Source: CAINVV01 sp037140615 (GTDB taxonomy: Bacteria > Bacteroidota > Bacteroidia > Bacteroidales > Prolixibacteraceae). From it: a DNA stretch of 10,435 nt. This document shows positions 1 through 8,001 of this stretch, in pieces. The first letter of the stretch is position 1. Every line of letters begins with the position of its first letter. A program made the translations under genes and the position numbers. The stretch covers positions 1 through 10,435 of the forward strand of contig JBAXED010000126.1 of assembly GCA_037140615.1 (NCBI GenBank), in the 5' to 3' direction. The notes beneath the pieces were generated by a model that worked only from the letters and a program-made list of their open reading frames with translations, searched no databases and was not told the DNA's origin.

Positions 1-10
1 ACTTTAGCCT

Positions 11-2365
11 TTAGCCTTCTTCGTCTTCATCTATATCAATAACCGGTTCCTCCTGGAATGCTTTTGTTACGAGGTATTTGTCAAGAGCCATAAGCAATGA
101 TGGAAGAACGATGATGTTGAAGAACATGGCAATAAAGAGTGTTGTTGAAACGAGCAAGCCCAACGCCTGAGTTCCACCAAAACTCGACACCATGAAGACG
201 CTGAATCCCAAAACCAGAACAATCGAAGTATAGATCATGCTGAATCCGGCTTCCCGCAAGGCATTTAAAGTGGAAAGGGCAATGTTGTTGTTGGTCAATT
301 TTAATTCATGCCTGTACCGCGACAAATATTGTATTGTATTGTCTACCGAGATGCCCAGTGCAATGCTGAAAACAATGATGGTGGAGGGTTTGATGGGAAC
401 TCCGGTAAAACCCATGATAGCAGCCGTAATAATCAACGGGATGATATTGGGAATCATGGATACGGCAATCATCCTCACACTCGAAAACATGAGCGCCATT
501 AAAACTGAAATAAATCCAATGGCAATTAATACACTGATTAGTAGGTGTTTTATTAAAAATTCTGTTCCCCTGGCATAAATAACACTACTGCCCGTGATCT
601 TTACATCATAATCTGCTTTGGCAAAGATCGAATCTACTTTGGGGCGGATACTGTCCAGCAAACGGTTCATATCTTTGGTACCAATATCAGCCATCTGAAA
701 ACTGACACGCGTTATCTGCTGAGTGCTGTCAATGAATGAGGTAAGCAATTGCTGTTGCCCTTCTGCCTTTTTAGGAATGTAGGAAAGGACAAAGGTCTTT
801 TCCATCGAATTGGGCAGCGTGTACATCTCCGGATTGCCATTGAAATAAGCTTGCTTGGCAAATTTCACAAACTCAGCGACAGAGAGTGGTTTTGAAAATT
901 CCTTGTTTTTGGAAATGACATTTTGAAGCTGCTCGATCCGTTGGATTGTCGAAAAGAGCATGACCCCTTTCTTCTTCTTCGTGTCAATTGATATTTCGAA
1001 TGGCATTACACCACCTAATTGTGTTTCAAAGAATTTCAGGTCCTGGTAAAGCGGATTTCCAGGGTGAATATCGTCAGTCACCTTTCCTGAAGTACGCATG
1101 TTTAACATACCGATAATCCCTACCACCAGTAAAATCCCGGCCATCAGAAAGACCCATTTCCGCTTGAATTGTATGATGTGCAGGATCTTCTCCAGAATAG
1201 AATTGAAGAAATTGTTGTCCAAATGTTTAACATGCTTTTCACTTGGCGGATCCATGTAGCTGAAAATAATCGGCAGCAATGTGATGCAGAGCGCGTATTC
1301 CATCATGATGCTGATGGAAGCGATGATACCGAATTCGCGCAACAACTGATTGGAGACAAGGATAAAGGCGGCAAAGCCAGCAGCTGTGGCTGTATTTACC
1401 ATTAATGAAGCGAAACCTATCCTTCTGACAACTCTTGAGAGCGCCAGAATTTTATTACCATGATTGCGGTACTCCCAATGGTATTTGTTGAGGATGTATA
1501 TACAATTTTCGATTGCAATAACTACGATCAGCGAGGGTATTACACCGGTGAGGATGCTTATTTTAAAGCCAAAAAGTCCAATCATTCCAAGGGTAAAGAC
1601 AATGCTGATGGCCACTACGACCAGAGAACTCGCCACCACTTTCCCCGATCGGAAAAACAGATAAAGGATGACAGCTGCGATAAGAATTGAAAGAAGTACA
1701 AAGAGGAAAAGCTCATGCTGAACGGTTCTGGCCATAACTGTCCGGATGTAGGGCAGACCGGAATAGTGTACTTTAAGTCCGTTTTGGGCACTGTATTGTT
1801 CGGCCCTGGCTACAATGTTGTCGGTGATCGTCATACGGATCTTATCGTTCAGAACCGATTTCTTCAGGGTGATGGCCAGAATATAGACGTCAGTTTTGGA
1901 ATTAAAGAGCAAGCCATCATAAAATTTCAGGGAAAGGATCTTGTTTTTCAGGCTGTCAACGGTGGATTGTGAAGAGGGCCTTGCCGGAACCAGAGGTTTG
2001 AATTCGAACTGACGAAGGGTCTCATTTTTCTCGATGAGGGCAGCCTTTGTGATCGAGGTTACCCCTTCGACTCCATAGACCTTTGTCATGTCTGCGGTCA
2101 GGTCGTACCACTCGTTGAAATCTTTCAACCTAAACATGTTGGGATTTTCAACTCCGATTACCAGGACACTACCGTCTTCGCCGAATCTTTTCTTGAATGA
2201 ATTGTAATCTATGATGAAGCTGTCATCCGCCGGAAGGATACTGGCGTTTTCGTATGAAAGTTTTACGCCAAGTCCTTTCCACCCCATAAATGCAGTAAGA
2301 AGAACTATAATTAGTAGTATTACAGGTCTGTTGCGTAGAAGAATCCGGGTCAAATATTTCCACAT
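11..2365 (-). CDS. RND superfamily exporter, MMPL/HAE3-like
   Basis: This is a predicted inner-membrane, proton-driven exporter of the RND superfamily (the MMPL/COG1033 type); the substrate is unknown, with lipids or hydrophobic compounds typical of the family. From the ATG at 2363-2365 it has 784 residues in two repeats. TM1 lies near residues 14-31, followed by a periplasmic loop of about 185 residues. Five helices follow between about 218 and 368, TM7 is near 404-423, a second large loop follows, and the last five helices begin near 606. The second repeat keeps the family motif GISVDNTIQYLSRYRHEL with Asp675; the first repeat has Glu in the equivalent stretch (AIENCIYILNKY). The tail is acidic (DIDEDEE). 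The frame stays open to an ATG at 2464, but the extra 33 residues are AT-driven and the protein reads naturally from MWKYLTRILL, so the shorter start is chosen. No clear promoter or ribosome binding site is seen. It is divergent from the DUF2157 gene. Confidence 0.88.
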   Translation of the reverse strand: MWKYLTRILLRNRPVILLIIVLLTAFMGWKGLGVKLSYENASILPADDSFIIDYNSFKKRFGEDGSVLVIGVENPNMFRLKDFNEWYDLTADMTKVYGVEGVTSITKAALIEKNETLRQFEFKPLVPARPSSQSTVDSLKNKILSLKFYDGLLFNSKTDVYILAITLKKSVLNDKIRMTITDNIVARAEQYSAQNGLKVHYSGLPYIRTVMARTVQHELFLFVLLSILIAAVILYLFFRSGKVVASSLVVVAISIVFTLGMIGLFGFKISILTGVIPSLIVVIAIENCIYILNKYHWEYRNHGNKILALSRVVRRIGFASLMVNTATAAGFAAFILVSNQLLREFGIIASISIMMEYALCITLLPIIFSYMDPPSEKHVKHLDNNFFNSILEKILHIIQFKRKWVFLMAGILLVVGIIGMLNMRTSGKVTDDIHPGNPLYQDLKFFETQLGGVMPFEISIDTKKKKGVMLFSTIQRIEQLQNVISKNKEFSKPLSVAEFVKFAKQAYFNGNPEMYTLPNSMEKTFVLSYIPKKAEGQQQLLTSFIDSTQQITRVSFQMADIGTKDMNRLLDSIRPKVDSIFAKADYDVKITGSSVIYARGTEFLIKHLLISVLIAIGFISVLMALMFSSVRMIAVSMIPNIIPLIITAAIMGFTGVPIKPSTIIVFSIALGISVDNTIQYLSRYRHELKLTNNNIALSTLNALREAGFSMIYTSIVLVLGFSVFMVSSFGGTQALGLLVSTTLFIAMFFNIIVLPSLLMALDKYLVTKAFQEEPVIDIDEDEEG

Positions 2366-2490
2366 AACGGAAGTATGATCACTTTTAAAATGAATCAGCG
2401 AAGGTAAATTAATAAAACGAAAAAATAATTTTTTAAATTTAAGAATTCGCAATTGTTGCCACACTATTTTGACATACCAGACCCGAGCTA

Positions 2491-2517
2491 ATTCGAAAAT
2501 TTTTTAAATTTTCGAAT
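2491..2517. repeat. 27-bp inverted repeat, 12-bp arms
   Basis: The arms ATTCGAAAATTT (2491-2502) and AAATTTTCGAAT (2506-2517) are perfect reverse complements separated by TTT. The repeat lies 125 bp before the exporter start and about 150 bp before the DUF2157 start. Because neither flanking gene ends here, a terminator role is not the obvious reading. A dimeric regulator's binding site or an AT-rich cruciform is possible. Function is inferred only; the symmetry itself is directly visible. Confidence 0.5.
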
Positions 2518-2622
2518 CTAAAAGCTAATTGGTTGAGTGAATTTTCAATAAAAAAAATGACTTCAAACAAAATTTGGCGTTTTTTTACACAATAATCTGC
2601 TATATTTCGATATCCTATTTCT

Positions 2623-2630
2623 TACATTTG
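2623..2630 (+). promoter_or_regulatory. candidate -7 box of DUF2157 operon
   Basis: TACATTTG matches the Bacteroidetes -7 consensus TAnnTTTG at all defined positions, about 40 bases before the DUF2157 start, which would give a 5' leader of roughly 30 bases. No TTG occurs at the usual -33 distance. An overlapping alternative is TATATTTC (2601-2608), one mismatch, with a TTG at 2574-2576 and a slightly long 24-base spacer. One of the two probably drives the two-gene operon. Confidence 0.4.
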
Positions 2631-2669
2631 GCATAGTATTGATTTTAAGTAACCTAAAATCACCTTTTT

Positions 2670-3965
2670 ATGAGCATACTTTCAGACCTTCATGAGCTGG
2701 TCTCGTCCAATGTTATTTCTGTCGAAACGGCTCATCAAATTTCGGACTATTACAAAAAGAAGCAGTCCGGATCAATTAGCGATAAAAACAGGCAGCTGTT
2801 GCTATTTGGTATTCTTGGCGCATTCCTGGTAGGAATCGGCCTGCTGTTTATCGTGGCAAATCAATGGGAAGAACTTCCGACGAGTGTAAAAACTGCCTGT
2901 GCATTTTTATTGTTGATTGTACCGCAGATGGCATGCATTTTTGCAATGTATAAAAAGCCGGACAAGTTGGTCTGGCTTGAAAGTACGGCCCTGATTCTTT
3001 TCTTTGCAGTCAGTGCCAACATATCCCTGGTTAGCCAGATCTATCATATCAATGGTGATGCCAGCACTTTTATCCTTACCTGGATGATACTGACAGTTCC
3101 GCTGGTTTATATTATGAACTCTTCGGCAGTCTCAATTGCCTATTTGATCGGCATCCTCTCATACAGTTTAGCCATCCGTACAGATGGCTCTGCACTATGG
3201 AGCAATCATCTTCCCTGGCTTCTCTTTTTGGTAGTTGCTCCGCATTATTTCAAGTTGATAAGGAGTTCTTCAGATGGTCCGCTAACTAAATTGTTGCACT
3301 GGGTGGTGCCGGCTGTTCTGACCATTAACCTGGCTGCAGTTGTTCATAATTTTGGATTGTTAATGCCTCCGGTCTATTTTACCTTATTTGGAATCTTCTT
3401 TTTTATTGGGAAAAGCAATTATTTCCAATACCGTACTCATGAACAAAACGGATATCTGATTATAGGCACAATGGGTTCAATCATTACCCTGATTTTCATG
3501 TCCTTCAAATCAAATTGGGAAAAATTGTCATCAAAGGCTTTCCCTCTTGACACCGTTTCAGTCTCTCCGGAGTTTATAGCTTTTGTTTTGTTGTTTGCCC
3601 TTGCGGCCGGATTGTTGTATCAGGAGATTCGCAATCGGGGATTGGCAGAGCTAAAAATTATGGAGTTCTCCTGGGTGTTGTTTTTTTTCATTTTTGTTCT
3701 CGGATTTTTTACTACAGCATCCGTCTATTTGATTAATCTGGCAGTCTTTGCGACCGGTGTCATAATGATCAGGGAAGGTGCCGGAAAAAACAATCTCAGT
3801 ACACTGAATTCAGGAATGATGGTTATCACAATCTTGTTGATATGTAGGTCGTTCGACATCGATCTAACTTACGTTGTAAAGGGATTGATGTTTGTCTGCG
3901 TTGGGATCGGATTCTTTATCACCAATTGGTGGATGCTTAAAAAACAAAGGAAAAATGAAGCGTAA
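2670..3965 (+). CDS. DUF2157 multi-pass membrane protein
   Basis: The 431-residue product has the DUF2157 layout. A soluble N-terminal stretch of about 45 residues (LHELVSSNVISVETAHQI, then the basic DYYKKKQSG) is followed by a chain of roughly a dozen hydrophobic helices from about residue 46 (LLLFGILGAFLVGIGLLFIVANQWEEL) to the C-terminus, which ends in the basic tail LKKQRKNEA. Members of this family have no established biochemical function; they are polytopic inner-membrane proteins often encoded next to GDYXXLXY proteins, as here. The ATG at 2670 is the first in frame and begins the conserved N-terminal region; no Shine-Dalgarno sequence precedes it. Its last 11 bases overlap the start of the downstream gene, so the two are almost certainly cotranscribed and translationally coupled. 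A joint role in the envelope is inferred from that coupling only. Confidence 0.85.
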   Translation: MSILSDLHELVSSNVISVETAHQISDYYKKKQSGSISDKNRQLLLFGILGAFLVGIGLLFIVANQWEELPTSVKTACAFLLLIVPQMACIFAMYKKPDKLVWLESTALILFFAVSANISLVSQIYHINGDASTFILTWMILTVPLVYIMNSSAVSIAYLIGILSYSLAIRTDGSALWSNHLPWLLFLVVAPHYFKLIRSSSDGPLTKLLHWVVPAVLTINLAAVVHNFGLLMPPVYFTLFGIFFFIGKSNYFQYRTHEQNGYLIIGTMGSIITLIFMSFKSNWEKLSSKAFPLDTVSVSPEFIAFVLLFALAAGLLYQEIRNRGLAELKIMEFSWVLFFFIFVLGFFTTASVYLINLAVFATGVIMIREGAGKNNLSTLNSGMMVITILLICRSFDIDLTYVVKGLMFVCVGIGFFITNWWMLKKQRKNEA

Positions 3966-4518
3966 TAATTTATTGTTCGTTGCGTTTGCCGTGGTAGCCA
4001 TGGCGCAACTCTTTGTCCCGGGATGGATGATCAGCACCATGGCTGATATCGCCAAAACGGGAAATGTATTTAACTTCAAAGTCAATCACAATCGAGCAGG
4101 AGCCTCTTTGCAAGGGAGCTACATCTGGCTTAATTTCGATGCTAATAAATTTATTGTGGATAAAAAGGAGTGGGAAAATAACCAAAACGTTTTCGTGATC
4201 TTTGATACAGACAGCAAGGGTTTTGCAAGGGTCAAATCGGTCACCAAAGAAAAACCTGTGGGCACCAGCGACTGGGTGAAGGCTATGGCTTATCTGAATC
4301 GCAAAGATTCCAGTTTTCTCAGGCTAACCTATCCTTTTAGCAACTATTATGTACCGAATGCAAACACAAGGGAGGCAGAAGAAGCATTCAATAAAGCGAT
4401 GGATGACAGCTTGAAAACTGTTACTCTAAAAATAAATATTCGTGACAACCAGTTTCTTGCCGGTGATCTAATGGTTGACAGTGTGAAAGTCAGTGAAATC
4501 TTGAAAAGGTTGAAATAG
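3955..4518 (+). CDS. GDYXXLXY-type membrane-anchored protein
   Basis: The 187-residue protein starts with a single hydrophobic segment (residues 6-22, LLFVAFAVVAMAQLFVP) and continues as an extracytoplasmic domain. It carries a divergent form of the signature of the GDYXXLXY (COG4929) family: GSYIWLNF at residues 54-61, where the consensus Asp is Ser and the last Tyr is Phe, followed by the family's second landmark YYVPNANTREAEEAF at 131-145. The function of the family is unknown. The ATG at 3955 is chosen over an in-frame ATG at 3892 because AAAGGA lies 5 bases upstream (a rare clear Shine-Dalgarno here), because translation then begins at the membrane anchor, and because the longer form would lie inside the DUF2157 gene. 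It overlaps DUF2157 by 11 bases. Family assignment rests on the motif and on the neighbour. Confidence 0.8.
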   Translation: MKRNNLLFVAFAVVAMAQLFVPGWMISTMADIAKTGNVFNFKVNHNRAGASLQGSYIWLNFDANKFIVDKKEWENNQNVFVIFDTDSKGFARVKSVTKEKPVGTSDWVKAMAYLNRKDSSFLRLTYPFSNYYVPNANTREAEEAFNKAMDDSLKTVTLKINIRDNQFLAGDLMVDSVKVSEILKRLK

Positions 4519-4552
4519 CTGAAAAGGAAGAAATCAACTTTCCTGCATTTCG

Positions 4553-5539
4553 CTAATCTTTCATACATCTTACAGACATCCCAATTTTCTTACTGAAGTT
4601 GGAATAGATAATGCCATTGTTGCTGAAGCCAATGATGTAGGCCGTTGTGCTTGCTGTTCCATTGTCTGCAGAGCTCCACAAATAAATATTAGCACTAACC
4701 AGAGAATAAGTCCCATCGAACGACCGGATTCCGCCTGGCATTGCGGAGAACCCCGAGGAATCCGAACCATTTCCGTTGTTGTTCCATCCTGCGGAAGCTT
4801 TAAGTTTACCACCCGCTACATCCACTCCACCCAGATAATTGATTAAGTTGTTCCATTCTTCGTACGATGGCAAATGCCATCCTGTCGGACAAAGTTTTCC
4901 ATTGCTGTTTGCAAACCAGTTGTACAAGGCTCCATAGACATTTTTATTGCTGCTATCGTTGCCGTACCAGCAGTATGCACCATTGCTAAGCGAAGCCCAA
5001 GAAGCAGGATCAGATACATTGGCAATGGCAGTATTGTCCTTGTATTTGGTTGTTTTCAGGTTCTCTGCCATCCAGACCTGGGTACCGACCGTAGTGGTCT
5101 TATATACATTTCCATCAGCATCTGTTACAGTTAAGGCTACTGCAGCTGCCGGAGTCGTAAAACTTACCTGATTACCATAGAATGTACCCTTGCTATTGAT
5201 GGCATAAGCTCTAACATAATAAGTTGTTTTTTCAGTCAGACCTGTTACACTTGAAGAAAAAGTACCAAGACCAAGGCCATTGGGTGCTTTTGTATTGGTC
5301 GTGGTCGGATTTAGGGTGGTTGCATACACGACTCCCCGTTCGGTTACCGCATTGTTCCCATCACTGGTAACATTCCCGCCCAAAATGGCAACACTACTTG
5401 TAAGGACGTTTGCGTCGTTGGTTGTCAGGGTAGCAGAAGTGGTAGGTTCTGACTCATCTTTGGGAGGCTGGCAGCTAAGCGATAAGGCCAAAATAAGTGC
5501 ACAAAATACCAAGATGGGTGATGGGGTTTGCTTTTTCAT
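4553..5539 (-). CDS. FISUMP-domain lipoprotein with FN3-like domain
   Basis: A 328-residue predicted lipoprotein. The signal sequence ends in a lipobox LSLSC with the lipidated Cys at residue 23, followed by QPPKDES; the KDE patch just after the Cys resembles the acidic lipoprotein export signals that send Bacteroidetes lipoproteins to the cell surface (inference). Residues about 37-129 form an FN3-like beta-sandwich (ATLTTNDANVLTSSVAILGG ... GLTEKTTYYVRAYAINSKG). Residues about 142-327 form a FISUMP (Fibrobacter succinogenes major paralogous) domain, with DADGNVYKTTTVGTQVWMAE, the CPTGWHLPSYEEW core at 217-229 and the terminal VRCMKD. Such domains are usual in surface proteins of this phylum; the ligand is unknown and no catalytic residues are evident. 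The protein is complete, with only one FN3-like unit. It converges on the GDYXXLXY gene with 34 bases between stops and no strong terminator. No confident promoter is seen upstream. Confidence 0.88.
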   Translation of the reverse strand: MKKQTPSPILVFCALILALSLSCQPPKDESEPTTSATLTTNDANVLTSSVAILGGNVTSDGNNAVTERGVVYATTLNPTTTNTKAPNGLGLGTFSSSVTGLTEKTTYYVRAYAINSKGTFYGNQVSFTTPAAAVALTVTDADGNVYKTTTVGTQVWMAENLKTTKYKDNTAIANVSDPASWASLSNGAYCWYGNDSSNKNVYGALYNWFANSNGKLCPTGWHLPSYEEWNNLINYLGGVDVAGGKLKASAGWNNNGNGSDSSGFSAMPGGIRSFDGTYSLVSANIYLWSSADNGTASTTAYIIGFSNNGIIYSNFSKKIGMSVRCMKD

Positions 5540-5705
5540 AGCCTATTTAATATAAAGATAAATATATCGATATGTAAATGCCTATTTATTTGATCTGCAA
5601 TACATCTAAGTTAAAAAAATATCTTCTAAATCCAAATATTTGATTCTTAAATTGTACTGATGTCTAATTTTCCGAAACTCACCAATCTGTGAAAGCCTTT
5701 TTTTG

Positions 5706-5713
5706 TAGTTTTG
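5706..5713 (+). promoter_or_regulatory. candidate -7 box of ptrB
   Basis: TAGTTTTG, followed by CATGG, matches TAnnTTTG at every defined position and follows a run of T. No exact TTG lies 17-23 bases upstream; the nearest is CTG at 5687-5689 with a 16-base spacer. If transcription starts just downstream, ptrB has a leader of about 150 bases. Confidence 0.5.
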
Positions 5714-5802
5714 CATGGATGGTTTCTTGAAATATGTAGCTTCTGAGCCGCCGCAACAGATAAATAAAAAGTTATTTTGTTAAGATTGAATACCCAATGG
5801 AC

Positions 5803-5825
5803 AATTTTCGATTCACCCGAAAATT
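5803..5825 (+). other. small hairpin in ptrB leader
   Basis: AATTTTCG (5803-5810) and CGAAAATT (5818-5825) form an 8-bp perfect stem with a 7-base loop, followed by the T-rich ATTTTATTG. It lies 47 bases before the chosen ptrB start. It could be a weak attenuator or chance in AT-rich DNA; nothing else in the leader identifies a riboswitch. Confidence 0.3.
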
Positions 5826-5871
5826 ATTTTATTGTATTGCTTTTTATCGTTATAAATATAATTATCAGCAA

Positions 5872-8001
5872 ATGAAAAAGTCTATATTATTGGTTTCTCT
5901 TTTCGTTTACGTATTATCCGTTAATGCCCAATTTATGAAAGCAAAAGCTCCGATAGCTGAGAAAAAAGAACACTGGCGTACACTGCACGGTGACAAGGTG
6001 CTGGACAATTATTACTGGATGTACGATTTTTTCGGGAAAGGCCCGGATAGCACCAAAGTGGTAGATTATCTGAAGGCTGAGAATACCTATCTGGATAATG
6101 TCATGCTGGGGACTAAACAGTTGCAGGCGGATTTGTATACCGAGATGAAAAACAGGATCAAGGAAAAAGACGAGAGTGTTCCTGTTTTTAAAAACGGATA
6201 CTACTATTATTCCCGCACGGAAGACGGCAAACAGTATTACAAATATTGCCGGAAAAAAGGGAGCCTGACTGCCCCTGAAGAGATCTTGCTGGATGTTGAT
6301 AAAATGGCCGAAGGGCATGCCTATTATGCCGCTTCGGGGTTCGATATCAGCCAAGACAACCGGTATCTTGCTTTTGGAGAGGATCTCGTGAGCAGAAGGC
6401 AGTACACTATTCATATCAAAGACCTTCAGACAGGGAAAATCCTGTCGGATGCAATCGAAAATACCGAAGGCGGACCTTGCTGGGCCAACGACAACAAGAC
6501 CATCTTTTATACCGCAAAAAATCCGGTGACATTGTTGTCTGAGAAAATAAAACGACATACCATGGGAACCGATGCCAAAAAGGATGTTCTGGTTTATGAA
6601 GAGGCCGACAAAAGCAATTACATCAGCGTAGGAAAGAGCAAAAACAACAAGTACATTTTTATTGCCTCATCTGCCACGATGTCATCGGAATACAGGATGT
6701 TAGATGCCAATAAGCCGGGAGAGGCCTTTAAAGTCTTCCAGCCACGTATGAAGGATGTTCTGTACGAAGTCGTTCCACTGGCAGACAAATTTCTGATCCT
6801 TACCAACAAGGATGATGCTAAGAATTTTAAACTCATGGAATGTGCGCTGAACAATACTTCGGCAGCTTCCTGGAAAGAGGTAATCCCTGTCAGGAAAGAT
6901 GTTTTGTTGCAAAGTGTGGAGGAGTACAGAAATTTCATTGTGATCAACGAACGCAAGGACGGTCTGGTGAAGTTGCGGGTCAGAAACCTTAAAGACAATT
7001 CAGAGCACTACATCGATTTCGGCGAACCTGCTTATTCCGCCAATTTTGGAGCCAACCCGGAGTACAACAGCGATATCCTCCGGTATGGCTATACCTCACT
7101 GACAACCCCCTCTTCTACCTTCGACTACAATATGGTGACCAAAGAGAAGACGTTGAAAAAACAACAGGAAGTTCTGGGAGGCTATGATTCCAAGCAGTAT
7201 GTAACAGAGAGGTTGTACGCAACCGCCAAAGACGGGACAAAAGTTCCCATCTCGCTGGTATACAAAAAGGGGTTTAAAAAAGATGGCAATGCCCCGTTGC
7301 TTCTTTACGGTTATGGAAGTTACGGAGCCAGCATGGACGCCAGCTTCGGCAGCACACGCTTGAGCTTGCTGAACAGGGGATTTGTGTATGCCATCGCGCA
7401 CATCCGCGGCGGACAAGAAATGGGACGTCTCTGGTATGAAGACGGAAAACTGATGAAAAAGATCAACACCTTTTCTGACTTTATCGATTGTGGTGAATTC
7501 CTGGTTAAGGAAAAATTCACCAGCAAGCCACATCTGTATGCCCAGGGTGGAAGTGCCGGAGGTCTGCTGATGGGCGCAGTGGTCAACATGGCCCCGGATT
7601 TATGGCATGGGGTAATTGCCCAGGTTCCGTTTGTTGATGTAGTGAATACCATGCTGGACGAAAGCATACCACTCACAACCAACGAGTTTGACGAGTGGGG
7701 CAACCCCAAAAACAAGGATGCCTATTTCTATATGAAGAGCTATTCGCCTTACGAAAATGTGGAGAAGAAAAATTATCCGAATATGCTTGTCACGACAGGC
7801 TTGCACGACAGTCAGGTGCAATATTTCGAACCCTCCAAATGGGTGGCGAAACTCCGCGACATGAAAACGGATAAGAATATGCTACTACTCCACACCAACA
7901 TGGAATTCGGTCATGGTGGTGCCAGCGGACGGTTCGATTATCTGAAGGATTTGGCGCTGAATTATGCGTTTCTGTTTACGCTCGAGGGGATAGCGAAATA
8001 G
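5872..8001 (+). CDS. ptrB: oligopeptidase B, secreted (S9A family)
   Basis: This serine oligopeptidase is predicted to cleave peptides after Arg or Lys. From the ATG at 5872 it has 709 residues: a Sec signal peptide (residues 1-19, cleavage likely at VNA|Q), the N-terminal region with YYWMYDFF, a beta-propeller to about residue 430, and an alpha/beta-hydrolase domain. The triad is Ser561 in GGSAGG, Asp646 in TGLHDSQVQY and His681 in EFGHGG. Their spacings of 85 and 120 residues equal those of E. coli PtrB (Ser532, Asp617, His652). Glu605 and Asp607 sit where E. coli has the basic-P1-binding Glu576 and Glu578, so the second is conservatively changed. E. coli PtrB is cytosolic, whereas the signal peptide here points to the periplasm. 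An ATG at 5797 is in frame, but starting there would bury the signal peptide. The 3' end lies inside a hairpin shared with the convergent repressor gene. Confidence 0.93.
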   Translation: MKKSILLVSLFVYVLSVNAQFMKAKAPIAEKKEHWRTLHGDKVLDNYYWMYDFFGKGPDSTKVVDYLKAENTYLDNVMLGTKQLQADLYTEMKNRIKEKDESVPVFKNGYYYYSRTEDGKQYYKYCRKKGSLTAPEEILLDVDKMAEGHAYYAASGFDISQDNRYLAFGEDLVSRRQYTIHIKDLQTGKILSDAIENTEGGPCWANDNKTIFYTAKNPVTLLSEKIKRHTMGTDAKKDVLVYEEADKSNYISVGKSKNNKYIFIASSATMSSEYRMLDANKPGEAFKVFQPRMKDVLYEVVPLADKFLILTNKDDAKNFKLMECALNNTSAASWKEVIPVRKDVLLQSVEEYRNFIVINERKDGLVKLRVRNLKDNSEHYIDFGEPAYSANFGANPEYNSDILRYGYTSLTTPSSTFDYNMVTKEKTLKKQQEVLGGYDSKQYVTERLYATAKDGTKVPISLVYKKGFKKDGNAPLLLYGYGSYGASMDASFGSTRLSLLNRGFVYAIAHIRGGQEMGRLWYEDGKLMKKINTFSDFIDCGEFLVKEKFTSKPHLYAQGGSAGGLLMGAVVNMAPDLWHGVIAQVPFVDVVNTMLDESIPLTTNEFDEWGNPKNKDAYFYMKSYSPYENVEKKNYPNMLVTTGLHDSQVQYFEPSKWVAKLRDMKTDKNMLLLHTNMEFGHGGASGRFDYLKDLALNYAFLFTLEGIAK

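Larger units (their letters stand above)
2366..2669. other. divergent AT-rich intergenic region
   Basis: This region of about 300 bases separates the exporter from the divergent DUF2157 gene. It holds a 27-bp palindrome (2491-2517) and a candidate -7 box for the plus-strand gene (2623-2630), both listed separately, plus homopolymeric A and T tracts. A minus-strand TACCTTCG at 2406-2399 differs from TAnnTTTG at one position and could serve the exporter, but it has no TTG at the usual distance. No RNA gene or extra coding frame is convincing; the open frame that continues the exporter to 2464 looks like AT-rich noise. Confidence 0.6.
5540..5871. other. divergent AT-rich intergenic region
   Basis: This stretch of 332 bases between the FISUMP lipoprotein and ptrB holds a good plus-strand -7 box (5706-5713) and a small leader hairpin (5803-5825), listed separately. 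The palindrome CAAATATTTG at 5633-5642 gives a one-mismatch minus-strand -7 box (AATATTTG) that could serve the lipoprotein, but without a TTG at the right distance. The frame of ptrB is open back to an ATG at 5797, but the residues encoded there (rich in Tyr, Phe and Lys) look like non-coding AT-rich DNA. No RNA gene was recognised. Confidence 0.6.

Noticed and set aside
4..17. Direct repeat TTAGCCT TTAGCCT at the exporter 3' end.
   Set aside because: Only two copies of 7 bases, at the window edge; probably chance.
2366..2464. N-terminal extension of the exporter from the ATG at 2464.
   Set aside because: The 33 added residues look like translated AT-rich DNA, and the family normally begins just before TM1, as with the ATG at 2365.
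4519..4552. Possible terminator between the convergent GDYXXLXY and FISUMP genes (AGGAA and TTCCT arms).
   Set aside because: The stem is only 5-6 bp including a wobble pair, with an 8-base loop and no T tract; too weak to call.
5797..5871. N-terminal extension of ptrB from the ATG at 5797.
   Set aside because: The 25 added residues are AT-driven and would place the signal peptide internally; they also overlap the leader hairpin.
5914..6558. Antisense open frames opposite ptrB (also 7096-7533 and 7320-7715).
   Set aside because: Shadows of a well-conserved peptidase gene; no domain, promoter or plausible N-terminus.
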